DNA from: Pseudomonas marginalis
GTDB lineage: Bacteria; Pseudomonadota; Gammaproteobacteria; Pseudomonadales; Pseudomonadaceae
DNA length: 64,000 bases
NCBI RefSeq assembly: GCF_024169655.1
Contig: NZ_JALJWV010000001.1
Coordinates: 997,001 to 1,061,000, forward strand
Direction: 5' to 3'
Shown here: positions 47,535 to 56,088 of the stretch, piece by piece
Layout: every line of letters starts with the position of its first letter
Position numbering within the stretch: the first letter of the stretch is position 1
The notes under the pieces: generated by a model
What the model was told of the DNA's origin: nothing
The model's input: only the letters and a program-made list of their open reading frames with translations
Databases searched by the model: none
Made by a program: the position numbers and the translations under genes

Positions 47535-48314
47535 TCAGGCCTGGTAGCCCATCCGCCAACTCACCGCCCGGGTCGCCGCCAGCAAGCGCTGCGCCGCCGG
47601 GCCATCTTCATCGGCATGGAACAGCGAGGTGGGGCCGACCACGGTCATCACCGCCGCCACCTGGCCGACTGCGTTGAACACCGGCGCCGACAACGCATCC
47701 ACACCGGGCATCAGCAGGCCATGCACAAAGTGCAAGCCACGTGCGCGGATCTGTTCGCAGGCGCTGGCGTAGGCCTGGTCATCCGCCAGGGCGTGGGCGA
47801 TGCCCGCCTGGATCTCGCGCTCGCGCAATTCGACGGTTTCCCGCGTGGGCAAAAAGGCGCTGAACACCAGCCCGGTCGACGAACTGAGCAGCGGCAACAC
47901 CGAGCCCAGTTGCGTCACCACCGTTACCGCGCGCACCGCTGGTTCGATCTGCACCACGGTCGCGCCCTGGTTGCCCCACACCGCCAGGAAGCAGGTTTCA
48001 TTCAACTCATCACGCAGCTCGGCCAGGGGCAGGGCGCCGACTTTGAGCACGTCCATGCTGCCCAGCGCGGCGAGGCCCACGCGCAATGCTTCGCGGCCCA
48101 GGCCGTAATGGTTGGTGGTGCTGTTCTGCTCGGCAAAGCCCGAGGCGATCAGGGCCTGGAGATAGCGGTGAACCTTGCTCGCCGGCATCTGCACATGCTC
48201 GGCCAGGCGCGACAGCGACGTGGAGGGCGACAGTTCGGCCAGGGCCTTGAGGATGTCGGTGCCCACTTCTGCCGAGCGGACTTTCTGTTTACCGGTGTCG
48301 CGGGGCTTTTCCAT
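47535..48314 (-). CDS. hmgR: IclR-family regulator, probable HmgR
   Basis: The 259-residue protein starts at MEKPRDTGKQK and has an N-terminal winged helix (SLSRLAEHVQMPASKVHRYLQALIASGF) and an IclR effector domain ending in a region with cysteine (ASACEQIRARGLHFV). It is divergent from hmgA-fahA-maiA. In P. putida HmgR represses hmgABC until homogentisate binds, so the same role is inferred from synteny. Confidence 0.87.
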   Translation of the reverse strand: MEKPRDTGKQKVRSAEVGTDILKALAELSPSTSLSRLAEHVQMPASKVHRYLQALIASGFAEQNSTTNHYGLGREALRVGLAALGSMDVLKVGALPLAELRDELNETCFLAVWGNQGATVVQIEPAVRAVTVVTQLGSVLPLLSSSTGLVFSAFLPTRETVELREREIQAGIAHALADDQAYASACEQIRARGLHFVHGLLMPGVDALSAPVFNAVGQVAAVMTVVGPTSLFHADEDGPAAQRLLAATRAVSWRMGYQA

Positions 48315-48378
48315 GGGGCAACGGGAATCCGAGAGATGAGTGGGCGTCTTTATAGCTTGACGGTCGACAGTGATCAAA

Positions 48379-48403
48379 TTACGTTATGCGTAACTGGATT
48401 ACG
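48379..48403. promoter_or_regulatory. Candidate HmgR operator
   Basis: TTACG-TTATG-CGTAA (48379-48393) is a palindrome with five-base arms, and a third TTACG half-site follows at 48399, exactly 20 bases after the first. It lies in the 119-base gap between hmgR and hmgA, about 31-55 bases before the hmgA start. Confidence 0.5.
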
Positions 48404-48433
48404 ATAAAAACAACTTCCGTCAGAGGATGATCC

Positions 48434-49717
48434 ATGAACCTCGAATACCTGTCGGGCTTCGGTAATGAATTCGCCAGCGAAGCCCTGCCCGGCGCGCTGC
48501 CGGTCGGCCAGAATTCCCCGCAAAAAGCCCCTTACGGCCTGTACACCGAACTGTTCTCCGGCACGGCTTTCACCATGGTGCGCAGCGAAGCGCGTCGCAC
48601 CTGGCTGTACCGCATCCAGCCGTCGGCCAATCATCCGGCGTTCGTCAAACTGGAGCGACAACTGGCGGGTGGACCGCTGGGCGCGGTGACGCCGAATCGG
48701 CTGCGCTGGAACCCGTTGGCGTTGCCGAGCGAACCGACCGACTTCATCGATGGCCTGGTCGCCATGGCGGCCAATGCCGGGGCGGACCAACCGTCGGGCA
48801 TCAGCATTTACCATTACTGTGCCAACCGTTCGATGGAACGCGTGTTTTTCAACGCCGATGGCGAGTTATTGATCGTCCCTGAGCAGGGCCGTTTGCGCAT
48901 CGCCAGCGAACTCGGCGTGCTGGAAGTCGAGCCGCTGGAAATCGTCGTGCTGCCACGCGGCCTGAAATTTCGCGTCGAACTGTTGGATGCGCAGGCGTGC
49001 GGGTATGTCGCGGAAAACCACGGCGCCCCGTTGCGCCTGCCGGACCTCGGCCCGATCGGCAGCAACGGCCTGGCCAATCCGCGTGATTTTCTCACGCCGG
49101 TTGCCCACTACGAAGACCGCAAGCAGCCGACGACGTTGGTGCAGAAATTTCTCGGCGAACTGTGGGTCTGCGAGCTCGACCATTCGCCCCTCAACGTCGT
49201 CGCCTGGCATGGCAACAACGTGCCGTACAAATACGACCTGCGCCGGTTCAATACGATTGGCACGGTGAGCTTCGATCACCCCGACCCGTCGATCTTCACC
49301 GTATTGACCTCGCCGACCAGCGTACACGGCCTGGCCAACCTCGATTTCGTGATCTTCCCGCCGCGCTGGATGGTGGCCGAGAACACCTTCCGGCCGCCGT
49401 GGTTCCACCGTAACCTGATGAACGAATACATGGGCCTGATCCACGGCGCCTACGACGCCAAGGCCGAAGGCTTCCTGCCCGGCGGCGCGTCGCTGCACAG
49501 CTGCATGAGCGCCCACGGACCGGATGGCGAGACCTGCACCAAGGCGATCAATGTCGAGCTGGCCCCGCACAAGATCGATGACACCATGGCGTTCATGTTC
49601 GAGACCAGCCAAGTGCTGCGCCCGACCCGCTTCGCCCTGGACTGCCCGCAACTGCAATCTGCGTATGACGCGTGCTGGGCCGCGCTGCCCGTCACCTTCG
49701 ACCCGAACCGGAGATAA
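48434..49717 (+). CDS. hmgA: Homogentisate 1,2-dioxygenase
   Basis: HmgA opens the ring of homogentisate to maleylacetoacetate using non-haem Fe(II) and O2, the central step of tyrosine and phenylalanine degradation. The 427-residue enzyme begins [15 protein letters not shown], a family signature, and carries iron ligands in [19 protein letters not shown] (H-x5-E). Length is normal. It is the first gene of the operon, followed three bases later by fahA. Confidence 0.97.
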   Translation: MNLEYLSGFGNEFASEALPGALPVGQNSPQKAPYGLYTELFSGTAFTMVRSEARRTWLYRIQPSANHPAFVKLERQLAGGPLGAVTPNRLRWNPLALPSEPTDFIDGLVAMAANAGADQPSGISIYHYCANRSMERVFFNADGELLIVPEQGRLRIASELGVLEVEPLEIVVLPRGLKFRVELLDAQACGYVAENHGAPLRLPDLGPIGSNGLANPRDFLTPVAHYEDRKQPTTLVQKFLGELWVCELDHSPLNVVAWHGNNVPYKYDLRRFNTIGTVSFDHPDPSIFTVLTSPTSVHGLANLDFVIFPPRWMVAENTFRPPWFHRNLMNEYMGLIHGAYDAKAEGFLPGGASLHSCMSAHGPDGETCTKAINVELAPHKIDDTMAFMFETSQVLRPTRFALDCPQLQSAYDACWAALPVTFDPNRR

Positions 49718-49720
49718 CCC

Positions 49721-51007
49721 ATGACTCAACCAACGCTTGCCCGCAGCTGGGTATCTTCCGCCAACGGTCACGGCGATTTTCCCCTGCAAAACCTGCCGCT
49801 GGGAGTGTTCAGCGTCAACGGCTCGGCGCCGCGCAGCGGTGTGGCGATCGGCGACTGCATTCTCGACCTGCTGGCCGCCCGCGATGCGTTTGACGGTGAA
49901 GCGCTGCGCGCCGTCGACGCCAGCGCCAGCGGGCAGTTGAACGCGTTCTTTGAATTGGGCCGTGGCCCGCGCGTGGCCCTGCGCGAGCGTCTGCTGGAAC
50001 TGCTGGGGGAGGGCAGCCCGCTGCAGGCGCGTGAGGCCGACGTGCTGCACCGCGCCGCCGATTGCCAGATGCACCTGCCCGCCAAGATCAATGACTACAC
50101 CGACTTCTACGTCGGCATCGAACACGCGCAGAACGTCGGCAAACTGTTCCGCCCCGACAACCCGCTGCTGCCCAACTACAAGTACGTGCCGATCGGTTAT
50201 CACGGCCGTGCCTCGACCATCCGCCCGTCCGGCACCGAGGTGCGCCGTCCCAAAGGCCAGACCCTGCCGGCCGGCCAGACCGAGCCGACATTCGGCCCCT
50301 GCGCCCGCCTGGACTATGAGCTGGAGCTGGGCATCTGGATCGGCCAGGGCAACGCCATGGGCGACTCGATTGCGATTGGCGATGCGGCCGAGCACATCGC
50401 CGGTTTCTGCCTGCTCAACGATTGGTCGGCGCGGGATATCCAGGCCTGGGAATACCAGCCGCTGGGGCCGTTCCTGTCGAAGAGTTTCATCACCAGCATC
50501 TCGCCGTGGGTAGTGACGGCCGAAGCACTCGCGCCGTTCCGCCAGGCCCAACCGACGCGCCCCGAAGGCGACCCGCAACCGCTGCCGTACCTGCTGGATC
50601 AACGCGATCAGGCCGCGGGCGGCTTCGATATCGAACTGGAAGTGCTGTTGACCACGGCGTCGATGCGCGAACAGAACCTGCCGGCCCAGCGCCTGACCCT
50701 GAGCAACACCCGGCACATGTACTGGACCGTGGCGCAAATGATTGCGCACCACAGCGTCAACGGGTGCCAATTGCAGGCCGGTGATCTGTTCGGTTCGGGC
50801 ACCTTGTCCGGGCCGCTGCCGGGGCAGTTCGGCAGCCTGCTGGAGATCACCGAAGGCGGCAAGAAGCCGATTGAGCTGGCGTCGGGCGAGGTGCGTAAAT
50901 TTCTCGAAGACGGTGATGAAATCATCCTGCGCGCCCGTTGCAGCCGTGACGGTTTTGCCTCCATCGGCTTCGGCGAATGCCGTGGCACGGTGGTCGCGGC
51001 GCGCTGA
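49721..51007 (+). CDS. fahA: Fumarylacetoacetase
   Basis: The enzyme hydrolyses fumarylacetoacetate to fumarate and acetoacetate. The 428-residue protein has metal and catalytic motifs DYTDFYVGIEHA, GYHGRAST (catalytic His), DYELELGIWIG and NDWSARDIQAWEY. It is the second gene of the operon, and maiA follows after 12 bases. The N-terminal domain of about 110 residues is typical of eukaryote-like FAH. Confidence 0.96.
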   Translation: MTQPTLARSWVSSANGHGDFPLQNLPLGVFSVNGSAPRSGVAIGDCILDLLAARDAFDGEALRAVDASASGQLNAFFELGRGPRVALRERLLELLGEGSPLQAREADVLHRAADCQMHLPAKINDYTDFYVGIEHAQNVGKLFRPDNPLLPNYKYVPIGYHGRASTIRPSGTEVRRPKGQTLPAGQTEPTFGPCARLDYELELGIWIGQGNAMGDSIAIGDAAEHIAGFCLLNDWSARDIQAWEYQPLGPFLSKSFITSISPWVVTAEALAPFRQAQPTRPEGDPQPLPYLLDQRDQAAGGFDIELEVLLTTASMREQNLPAQRLTLSNTRHMYWTVAQMIAHHSVNGCQLQAGDLFGSGTLSGPLPGQFGSLLEITEGGKKPIELASGEVRKFLEDGDEIILRARCSRDGFASIGFGECRGTVVAAR

Positions 51008-51019
51008 GGAGGCGGGGTG

Positions 51020-51664
51020 ATGGAGCTTTACACTTACTATCGGTCCACCGCGTCGTACCGGGTGCGGATCGCGCTGGCGCTCAAGGGCCTGGATTTCACC
51101 GCCGTACCGGTCAACCTAGTGGCGCCTGCGGGCGGCGCCCACCGCCAGCCGGAGTACCTGGCGATCAACCCGCAAGGTCGCGTCCCGGCGCTGCGCACCG
51201 ATGACGGCGAACGGTTGATCCAGTCGTCGGCGATCATCGAGTACCTGGAGGAACGTTATCCACAGGTGCCGTTGCTGTCCCAGGACCTGGCGACCCGTGC
51301 CCGCGAGCGCGCAGTGGCGTCGATCATCGCCTGCGACATTCACCCGCTGCACAATTCCAGCACCCAGAACCTGCTGCGGCAGTGGGGCCATGATGAAACC
51401 CAAGTGCTGGCCTGGATCGGTCATTGGATCAGCCAGGGCTTGGGCGCGGTCGAGCAGTTGATTGGCGATCACGGCTTTTGTTTTGGCGAGCGGCCGGGGC
51501 TGGCGGATGCGTTTCTGATTCCGCAGTTGTACGCGGCCGAGCGCTTCCAGGTGTCGTTGGCGGCGTATCCGCGCATCGGGCGGGTGGCGGCGTTGGCGGC
51601 GCAGCAGCCGGCGTTTATCCAGGCGCACCCCGCGAACCAGCCCGACACGCCTAAGGCGCCTTAG
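51020..51664 (+). CDS. maiA: Maleylacetoacetate isomerase (zeta-class GST)
   Basis: This glutathione-dependent enzyme isomerises maleylacetoacetate to fumarylacetoacetate. The 214-residue protein has the N-terminal motif YYRSTASYRVRIALALKG in place of the classical SSCSxRVRI, and QSSAIIEYLEERYP for glutathione binding. AGGAGG precedes the ATG at 51020; a GTG directly upstream is also possible. Its stop overlaps the stop of the convergent SirB1-type gene. Confidence 0.94.
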   Translation: MELYTYYRSTASYRVRIALALKGLDFTAVPVNLVAPAGGAHRQPEYLAINPQGRVPALRTDDGERLIQSSAIIEYLEERYPQVPLLSQDLATRARERAVASIIACDIHPLHNSSTQNLLRQWGHDETQVLAWIGHWISQGLGAVEQLIGDHGFCFGERPGLADAFLIPQLYAAERFQVSLAAYPRIGRVAALAAQQPAFIQAHPANQPDTPKAP

Positions 51665-52464
51665 TGCACCACTGAATTGGGCGGCAGATGCCCCAGCCGT
51701 TCGGTCAGGCGCAGGCGCTGGATCGGGTCTTCGCTGAGCAGTAGCGCGTGCTCCAGGTCGAAACGCTCGGCGCTTGGGCAATCCAGGCGTTGATACAGGC
51801 TGGCCCGCGCCAGGTAATCGGCGGCGCTGGCATGGCCCAGTTCCAGCACGCGCTCGGCGTCGACCAGGGCGGCCAGCGGGTCGTCATTGGAGAGGTACAA
51901 CTGGCGCAGGTTGCGCGACAGCCGTTGGAGGATCGAGCGTGGGCTGGCGGTGCGCAGGTGGTCGGCCTGCAACTTGAGGTTGGGGCCGTATTGGCGTTGC
52001 AACAGGTCGCGGCAATCGTTGGGGTACAGGCGTCGGCCGCCGCAGGGGTCGAGCAGGTGATCGGCGCCGTCTACCCGTAGCAGGAAGTGGCCGGGGAAGT
52101 TGACGCCGACCATCGGGATATTCAGGCGTCGCGCCAATTCCATCGCGATCAGCCCCATGGCCAGGGGTTGTCCGCGCTTGCGCTGCAACACCTTGTCCAG
52201 CAGCGCGGCGGCGGGGCGCAGCGGGGTGAAGTCATCCTGGGCGAACCCCAGGTCATTCAGGCGACGCAACAACGGTTGGCCGAGCTCGTCCGCCGGCAAC
52301 ATGGGCATGCCCAGGCTGACCTGCTGTTGCAGTGCGTTGAGCTCCTGCAGGATCAACAGCGGTTGCACCGCCGCGTCATGCTCGGCCGCAATCCACAGCG
52401 CGGCTTCAAACAGCGCAGGGGGTGAACGTTCCAGACAGGCGAAAAAGGCGTGGCGGGGGTTCAT
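51661..52464 (-). CDS. SirB1-type transglutaminase-like/TPR protein
   Basis: The 267-residue protein has the family segment KRGQPLAMGLIAMELARRLNIPMVGVNFPGHFLLRV, the transglutaminase-like core with His and no catalytic cysteine visible at the expected place, and a helical TPR-like C terminus (DPLAALVDAERVLELG). The function of the SirB1 family is not established. It is monocistronic and overlaps the maiA end by four bases. Confidence 0.88.
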   Translation of the reverse strand: MNPRHAFFACLERSPPALFEAALWIAAEHDAAVQPLLILQELNALQQQVSLGMPMLPADELGQPLLRRLNDLGFAQDDFTPLRPAAALLDKVLQRKRGQPLAMGLIAMELARRLNIPMVGVNFPGHFLLRVDGADHLLDPCGGRRLYPNDCRDLLQRQYGPNLKLQADHLRTASPRSILQRLSRNLRQLYLSNDDPLAALVDAERVLELGHASAADYLARASLYQRLDCPSAERFDLEHALLLSEDPIQRLRLTERLGHLPPNSVVH

Positions 52465-52649
52465 TGCATTCTCCGGCGGATGCTCCCGTTTTAGCCTTGC
52501 TGAGAATTTTCGTCCAGTAGCTTGAGATATATCCTACTTGCTTATGTCGCAGGTCCCGCAAAATCGGGTGGCTTATTCCCGCGTACTTCGGCAGTTTTCT
52601 GCCGCACGCCTATACTTTGCGACACCAGAAGTGATTCGGGAGCTTGACG

Positions 52650-53669
52650 ATGTTTGCTCTCATGCACAGCACCCGCCTTGAATCGCTGCACCTGAGCATC
52701 GACCCGATGACCGGGTTGAAGGCGGTCATAGCCATCCACAGCAGTCGCCTTGGGCCGGCCTTGGGCGGTTGTCGTTACCTCGCGTACCCCGATGACGAAA
52801 GCGCGGTGGCGGATGCTGCGCGCCTGGCCCAAGGTATGAGCTACAAGGCCGCCCTGGCCGGTTTGCCGGTGGGCGGCGGTTGCGCCGTGATCCTGCGCCC
52901 GGCCCATGTGGAAAGCCGCGCGGCCTTGTTTGAAGCCTTTGGGCGGTGTGTCGAGCAACTCGAAGGCCGCTACATCACCGCCATCGACAGCGGCACCTCG
53001 GTGGCCGACATGGATTGCATTGCCCAGTACACCCGATTCGTCACCAGTACCACCGCTGCCGGCGACCCCGCACCCCATGCCGCCATGGGCGTATTCGCCG
53101 GCATCCGCACCACCGCCATGGCGCGCCTGGGCAGCGACAACCTCGAAGGCCTGCGCGTGGCGATCCAGGGCTTGGGCAACGTCGGTTACGCCCTCGCCGA
53201 ACAACTGCACGCCGCCGGCGCCGAACTGCTGGTCAGCGACATCGACCACGGCAAGGTGCAACTGGCCATGGAACAACTTGGCGCGCACCCGATCGCCGAC
53301 GAGGCCTTGCTCAGCACCCCCTGCGACATCCTCGCGCCCTGCGGCCTCGGCGCGGTGTTCAATCGCAACAGCGTCGGCCAACTGCGCTGCGCCGCCGTGG
53401 CCGGTTCCGCCAGTGCGCAACTGACCAACCTGCAAGTGGCCGATCAACTGGAAGGGCGTGGCATCCTCTACGCCCCGGACTACGTGATCAACTCCGGCGG
53501 CCTGATCTACGGCGCCCTCAAACACAGCGGCGCCGAGCTGCCGACCATCACCGCGCACCTGTCGAACATCGGCACGCGCCTGACCGAAATCTTCGCCCAC
53601 GCCCAGGCCGAAAAGCGTTCACCTGCACGGGTGGCCGATGAACTGGCTGAGCGTTTGCTTTACCGATAG
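52650..53669 (+). CDS. Glu/Leu/Phe/Val dehydrogenase-family protein with Lys-to-Cys change
   Basis: The 339-residue protein resembles leucine dehydrogenase, which deaminates branched-chain amino acids with NAD+. The carboxylate-binding lysine is kept (SYKAAL, K66) and the aspartate too (AIDSGT, D113), as is the Rossmann motif GLGNVG. The catalytic lysine in GGGK is replaced by cysteine (PVGGGC, C78; codon TGC). The enzyme may be inactive, altered in chemistry, or may carry a real sequence variant. Start chosen at ATG 52650; an in-frame TTG precedes it. Confidence 0.85.
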   Translation: MFALMHSTRLESLHLSIDPMTGLKAVIAIHSSRLGPALGGCRYLAYPDDESAVADAARLAQGMSYKAALAGLPVGGGCAVILRPAHVESRAALFEAFGRCVEQLEGRYITAIDSGTSVADMDCIAQYTRFVTSTTAAGDPAPHAAMGVFAGIRTTAMARLGSDNLEGLRVAIQGLGNVGYALAEQLHAAGAELLVSDIDHGKVQLAMEQLGAHPIADEALLSTPCDILAPCGLGAVFNRNSVGQLRCAAVAGSASAQLTNLQVADQLEGRGILYAPDYVINSGGLIYGALKHSGAELPTITAHLSNIGTRLTEIFAHAQAEKRSPARVADELAERLLYR

Positions 53670-53682
53670 GCCATTATTAAAA

Positions 53683-53715
53683 AGGCCCTGAATCAACGAT
53701 TCAGGGCCTGTTCAA
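53683..53715. terminator. Bidirectional terminator between the dehydrogenase gene and yebG
   Basis: A 12-base perfect stem AGGCCCTGAATC / GATTCAGGGCCT encloses a three-base loop. It is flanked by AAAAA on the left and TTC on the right, so it best ends transcription of leftward yebG but may serve both. Confidence 0.8.
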
Positions 53716-53723
53716 TTCGGGCT

Positions 53724-53984
53724 TTATTCCGCCGGCGGGTTCAGCAACTCGGACAGCGCGTCCGGTTGGCTCTTGAATGCCTTGGCAAAGACATCGCGGT
53801 TTTTCGCCATGTAGATCCCGGCCTCTTCAACCTGCTGCTCGCTCAACGACGGCACGGCTTTTTGCAACACTTCTGCGAGCAACTCAGCGAGTTCAAGCAT
53901 CTTGTCATGACGGTCAGCTTCGGCTTTATCCATGAACAAACGCTCCAGATCTCGGCTGCTGCGGTATACCACTTCGACGGCCAT
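53724..53984 (-). CDS. yebG: YebG, SOS-inducible DNA-damage protein
   Basis: The 86-residue protein begins MAVEVVYRSSRDLERLFMDKAEADRHDKMLELAELL, matching YebG of E. coli. Biochemical function is unknown, but it is induced by DNA damage. A perfect LexA box lies 44 bases before the start. Confidence 0.92.
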   Translation of the reverse strand: MAVEVVYRSSRDLERLFMDKAEADRHDKMLELAELLAEVLQKAVPSLSEQQVEEAGIYMAKNRDVFAKAFKSQPDALSELLNPPAE

Positions 53985-54027
53985 TCACCACCTCACATGC
54001 CTTCACGATAGTTGTCTTTTGCGACTA

Positions 54028-54043
54028 CTGTATTTATATACAG
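54028..54043. promoter_or_regulatory. LexA box of yebG
   Basis: CTG-TATTTATATA-CAG has exact end triplets with the required ten-base spacing and the AT-rich interior typical of strong LexA sites. It is at the expected place for repression of yebG. Confidence 0.9.
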
Positions 54044-54232
54044 CTAAAAGGGTAAGCCAAACTGTGGGGTTTGGGTAGCAGTTTTTTAATGTAGCCCGGA
54101 AATACAGGTTTGGAGTGCCTCATGTCACCCCGCCATCATCTTATACCTGCCGCTGGCCTTTTTTCTGCATGCAGAACAACCGTCACGTCCAACCCGCATT
54201 ATCCGGTCGAGCCGACCTAAGGAAGCATCATC

Positions 54233-54718
54233 GTGAAAATCAATTGGGCCGAAAAGCTGCGTCAGAATGTCCACGGGCTGGCCGAGTCTCTGGGCAATCT
54301 GTTTGTCGAAACGTTCCACTACCTGGCGTTGTTCGCCATCGGTGCGGTGACTGCCTGGGCGGCGGTGATGGAGTTTCTGGGGATGCTGGAGAACGGGCAC
54401 ATCAAGATCGATGACATCTTGCTGTTGTTCATCTACCTGGAATTGGGCGCCATGGTCGGGATTTACTTCAAGACCAACCACATGCCGGTGCGCTTCCTGA
54501 TCTACGTGGCGATCACCGCGCTGACGCGTCTGCTGATCTCCAACGTGTCCCACCACAACCCGCCGGACATCGGCATCATCTACCTGTGCGGCGGGATTCT
54601 GTTGTTGGCGTTCTCTATTCTGGTGGTGCGCTATGCGTCGTCGGCGTTTCCGTCGGTGAAGGTGCAAGGCCCGCACCGCAAGGGCGAGAGCCTTGAATCA
54701 GAGAAAGGTGAGCTTTAA
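54233..54718 (+). CDS. psiE: PsiE-family membrane protein
   Basis: The 161-residue inner-membrane protein starts at GTG after AGGAAG and has four hydrophobic segments, with LLFIYLELGAMVGIYFKTNHMPVRFLIYVAITALTR typical of the phosphate-starvation-inducible PsiE family. Its role is unknown; no clear Pho box was found upstream. It converges with the DUF3509 gene and overlaps it by four bases. Confidence 0.88.
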   Translation: MKINWAEKLRQNVHGLAESLGNLFVETFHYLALFAIGAVTAWAAVMEFLGMLENGHIKIDDILLLFIYLELGAMVGIYFKTNHMPVRFLIYVAITALTRLLISNVSHHNPPDIGIIYLCGGILLLAFSILVVRYASSAFPSVKVQGPHRKGESLESEKGEL

Positions 54719-55032
54719 AGCCTGACGCTGAAGGGTAGGGCGCGGGCGGGCGGTCGCTGCAACAGTTTGTGACTGTCCCCGTCCGTCATCACCGTCAGGA
54801 TTTCCATGGCGCTGTGGCCCTGTTCGATGGCAATCCCGAACTGGATGCTTTGCACCAGGCGCTTGAGCCGTTGCGGGTCGTTGCGTTGTTCGGCGCTGAT
54901 CATGCGCTTGGCCACCACGCCCTGCTCATTCGAGAGGGTCAGCATGATGCTGCCATCCAGCCGCTGGATGCTCAGGTTGACTCGGTATTGTGGGGTGAAG
55001 GTGTCGGTGATGATCTGAAAAGGATTGTCCAT
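54715..55032 (-). CDS. DUF3509-type small protein
   Basis: The 105-residue soluble protein (MDNPFQIITDTFTPQYRVNL, SIMLTLSNEQGVVAKR, IQFGIAIEQG) resembles a pseudomonad-specific family of unknown function that I recall as DUF3509. No catalytic motif is visible. It is convergent with psiE. Confidence 0.72.
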   Translation of the reverse strand: MDNPFQIITDTFTPQYRVNLSIQRLDGSIMLTLSNEQGVVAKRMISAEQRNDPQRLKRLVQSIQFGIAIEQGHSAMEILTVMTDGDSHKLLQRPPARALPFSVRL

Positions 55033-55623
55033 GGTGCGTTACCGCCTGATAAGAACATGCAGTCATTGACGACCGGCGTCTGGATTAGTTCGCGTTGCCT
55101 GACCACCGGCCACTCCGTCGCTGAGGGTTCACAACGTCCGTTTGCCTCATGAGCTGTACAGCAAGGGGCGTGCCGTACAGCGACCTGTCTGACGCTGGAA
55201 TGCACCTGTGGAGGGGGGCTTGCCCGCGATTGCGGTGGATCAGTTGATGAATTCGTGGCTGGGCGAGCGCAATCGCGGGCAAGCCCCCTCCCATATGGGG
55301 TGGCGTCGTGCTTTGTTTCAGGGCAGTCACGAGAAAGCGGTGCACGATGGGCTGGCGGGGAAGCGGGGATTTTCCGCGGGTTGCACCCGTGGGCACAGCG
55401 GTAATGACGAAGATGGCGGGGCATAAGAAGATGTAACTAACTCCCCACCCTACCAGCGTTTTTGCTTGTAGTCAGGGTTAATTTGTAATGTGGGATTTAT
55501 CTTTGCAAAGGGGTTGAATTGTTTCTCTGACTGCTCAATTGTGTAATCAAGAGGTCATGGTTTCACCACCCCGGTGTTGCAGTTTGTGACCTCTCGCGAG
55601 CTAGCTGAAATAAGGGAAGAACT
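55033..55623. other. Intergenic region before the HPF-like gene, no gene
   Basis: About 590 bases hold a REPIN (55207-55296) and otherwise no convincing reading frame. The right 200 bases are AT-rich and must carry the promoter of the HPF-like gene. A small RNA in the right part cannot be excluded. Confidence 0.5.
55207..55296. repeat. REPIN-like inverted repeat, GGGGGCTTGCCCGC variant
   Basis: GTGGAGGGGGGCTTGCCCGC is paired with GCGGGCAAGCCCCCTCCCAT in inverted orientation around a spacer of about 35 bases. The core is CTTGCCCGCGATTGCG rather than CTTGCCCCCGAT, so it is a divergent member or related family. The arms are not perfect at the outer ends. Confidence 0.8.
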
Positions 55624-56034
55624 ATGCAAATCCAAGTCAATAGCGATAACCATATTGAAAGCAGCATCCGACTGGAGGAGTGGGTACGTAATACCATTGA
55701 AAGCACGCTCGAACGTTATGACGAAGACCTGACCCGCGTTGAGGTCTACCTGCGGGATGAGAACGGCGACAAGCCCGGTCCCCACGATTTAAGCTGCCGC
55801 CTGGAAGCACGGCCAAAGGGCCATCAACCGCTTTCGGTGCTGCATAAAGCCGATACCCTGGAACAGGCGATCGACGGTGCAGCGATCAAGCTGGACCATG
55901 CGTTGGAACATCTGTTCGGCAAACTGCAAGGCAAGCCACGCGCTGCTGCGAAAAATGTGCCGGCCAACAAAGTGAATGATGACGCGCTTGAAGAGGAATT
56001 CCTGGAAAACGAAAACGCTGCAATTAATAGCTGA
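55624..56034 (+). CDS. HPF/RaiA-family ribosome-associated protein
   Basis: The 136-residue protein has MQIQVNSDNHIESSIRLEEWVRNTIESTLERYDEDLTRVEVYLRDENG and later SCRLEARPKGHQPLSVLHKADTLEQAIDGAAIKLDHALEHLFG, the S30AE fold pattern of HPF/YfiA. An acidic C-terminal tail of about 30 residues follows. It probably binds ribosomes or affects growth arrest. It stands alone, not next to rpoN, and ends at a terminator. Confidence 0.85.
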   Translation: MQIQVNSDNHIESSIRLEEWVRNTIESTLERYDEDLTRVEVYLRDENGDKPGPHDLSCRLEARPKGHQPLSVLHKADTLEQAIDGAAIKLDHALEHLFGKLQGKPRAAAKNVPANKVNDDALEEEFLENENAAINS

Positions 56035-56057
56035 CAGTTTTTTCATTCCCTACTGAG

Positions 56058-56086
56058 AACGGGCCTGCAGATGCAGGCCCGTTTTT
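56058..56086 (+). terminator. Rho-independent terminator after the HPF-like gene
   Basis: AACGGGCCTGC / GCAGGCCCGTT is an 11-base perfect stem with a four-base loop, followed by TTTTTG. It ends the HPF-like transcript and may also terminate the convergent MFS gene. Confidence 0.92.
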
Positions 56087-56088
56087 GT

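Noticed and set aside
48866..50770. A 634-codon open frame opposite hmgA and fahA
   Set aside because: It spans two unrelated, well-conserved genes on the other strand and has no start context or motif, so it is an antisense shadow.
54044..54232. Pho box upstream of the PsiE-family gene
   Set aside because: GTCAC-like fragments occur, but no pair of seven-base repeats with the right spacing could be found.
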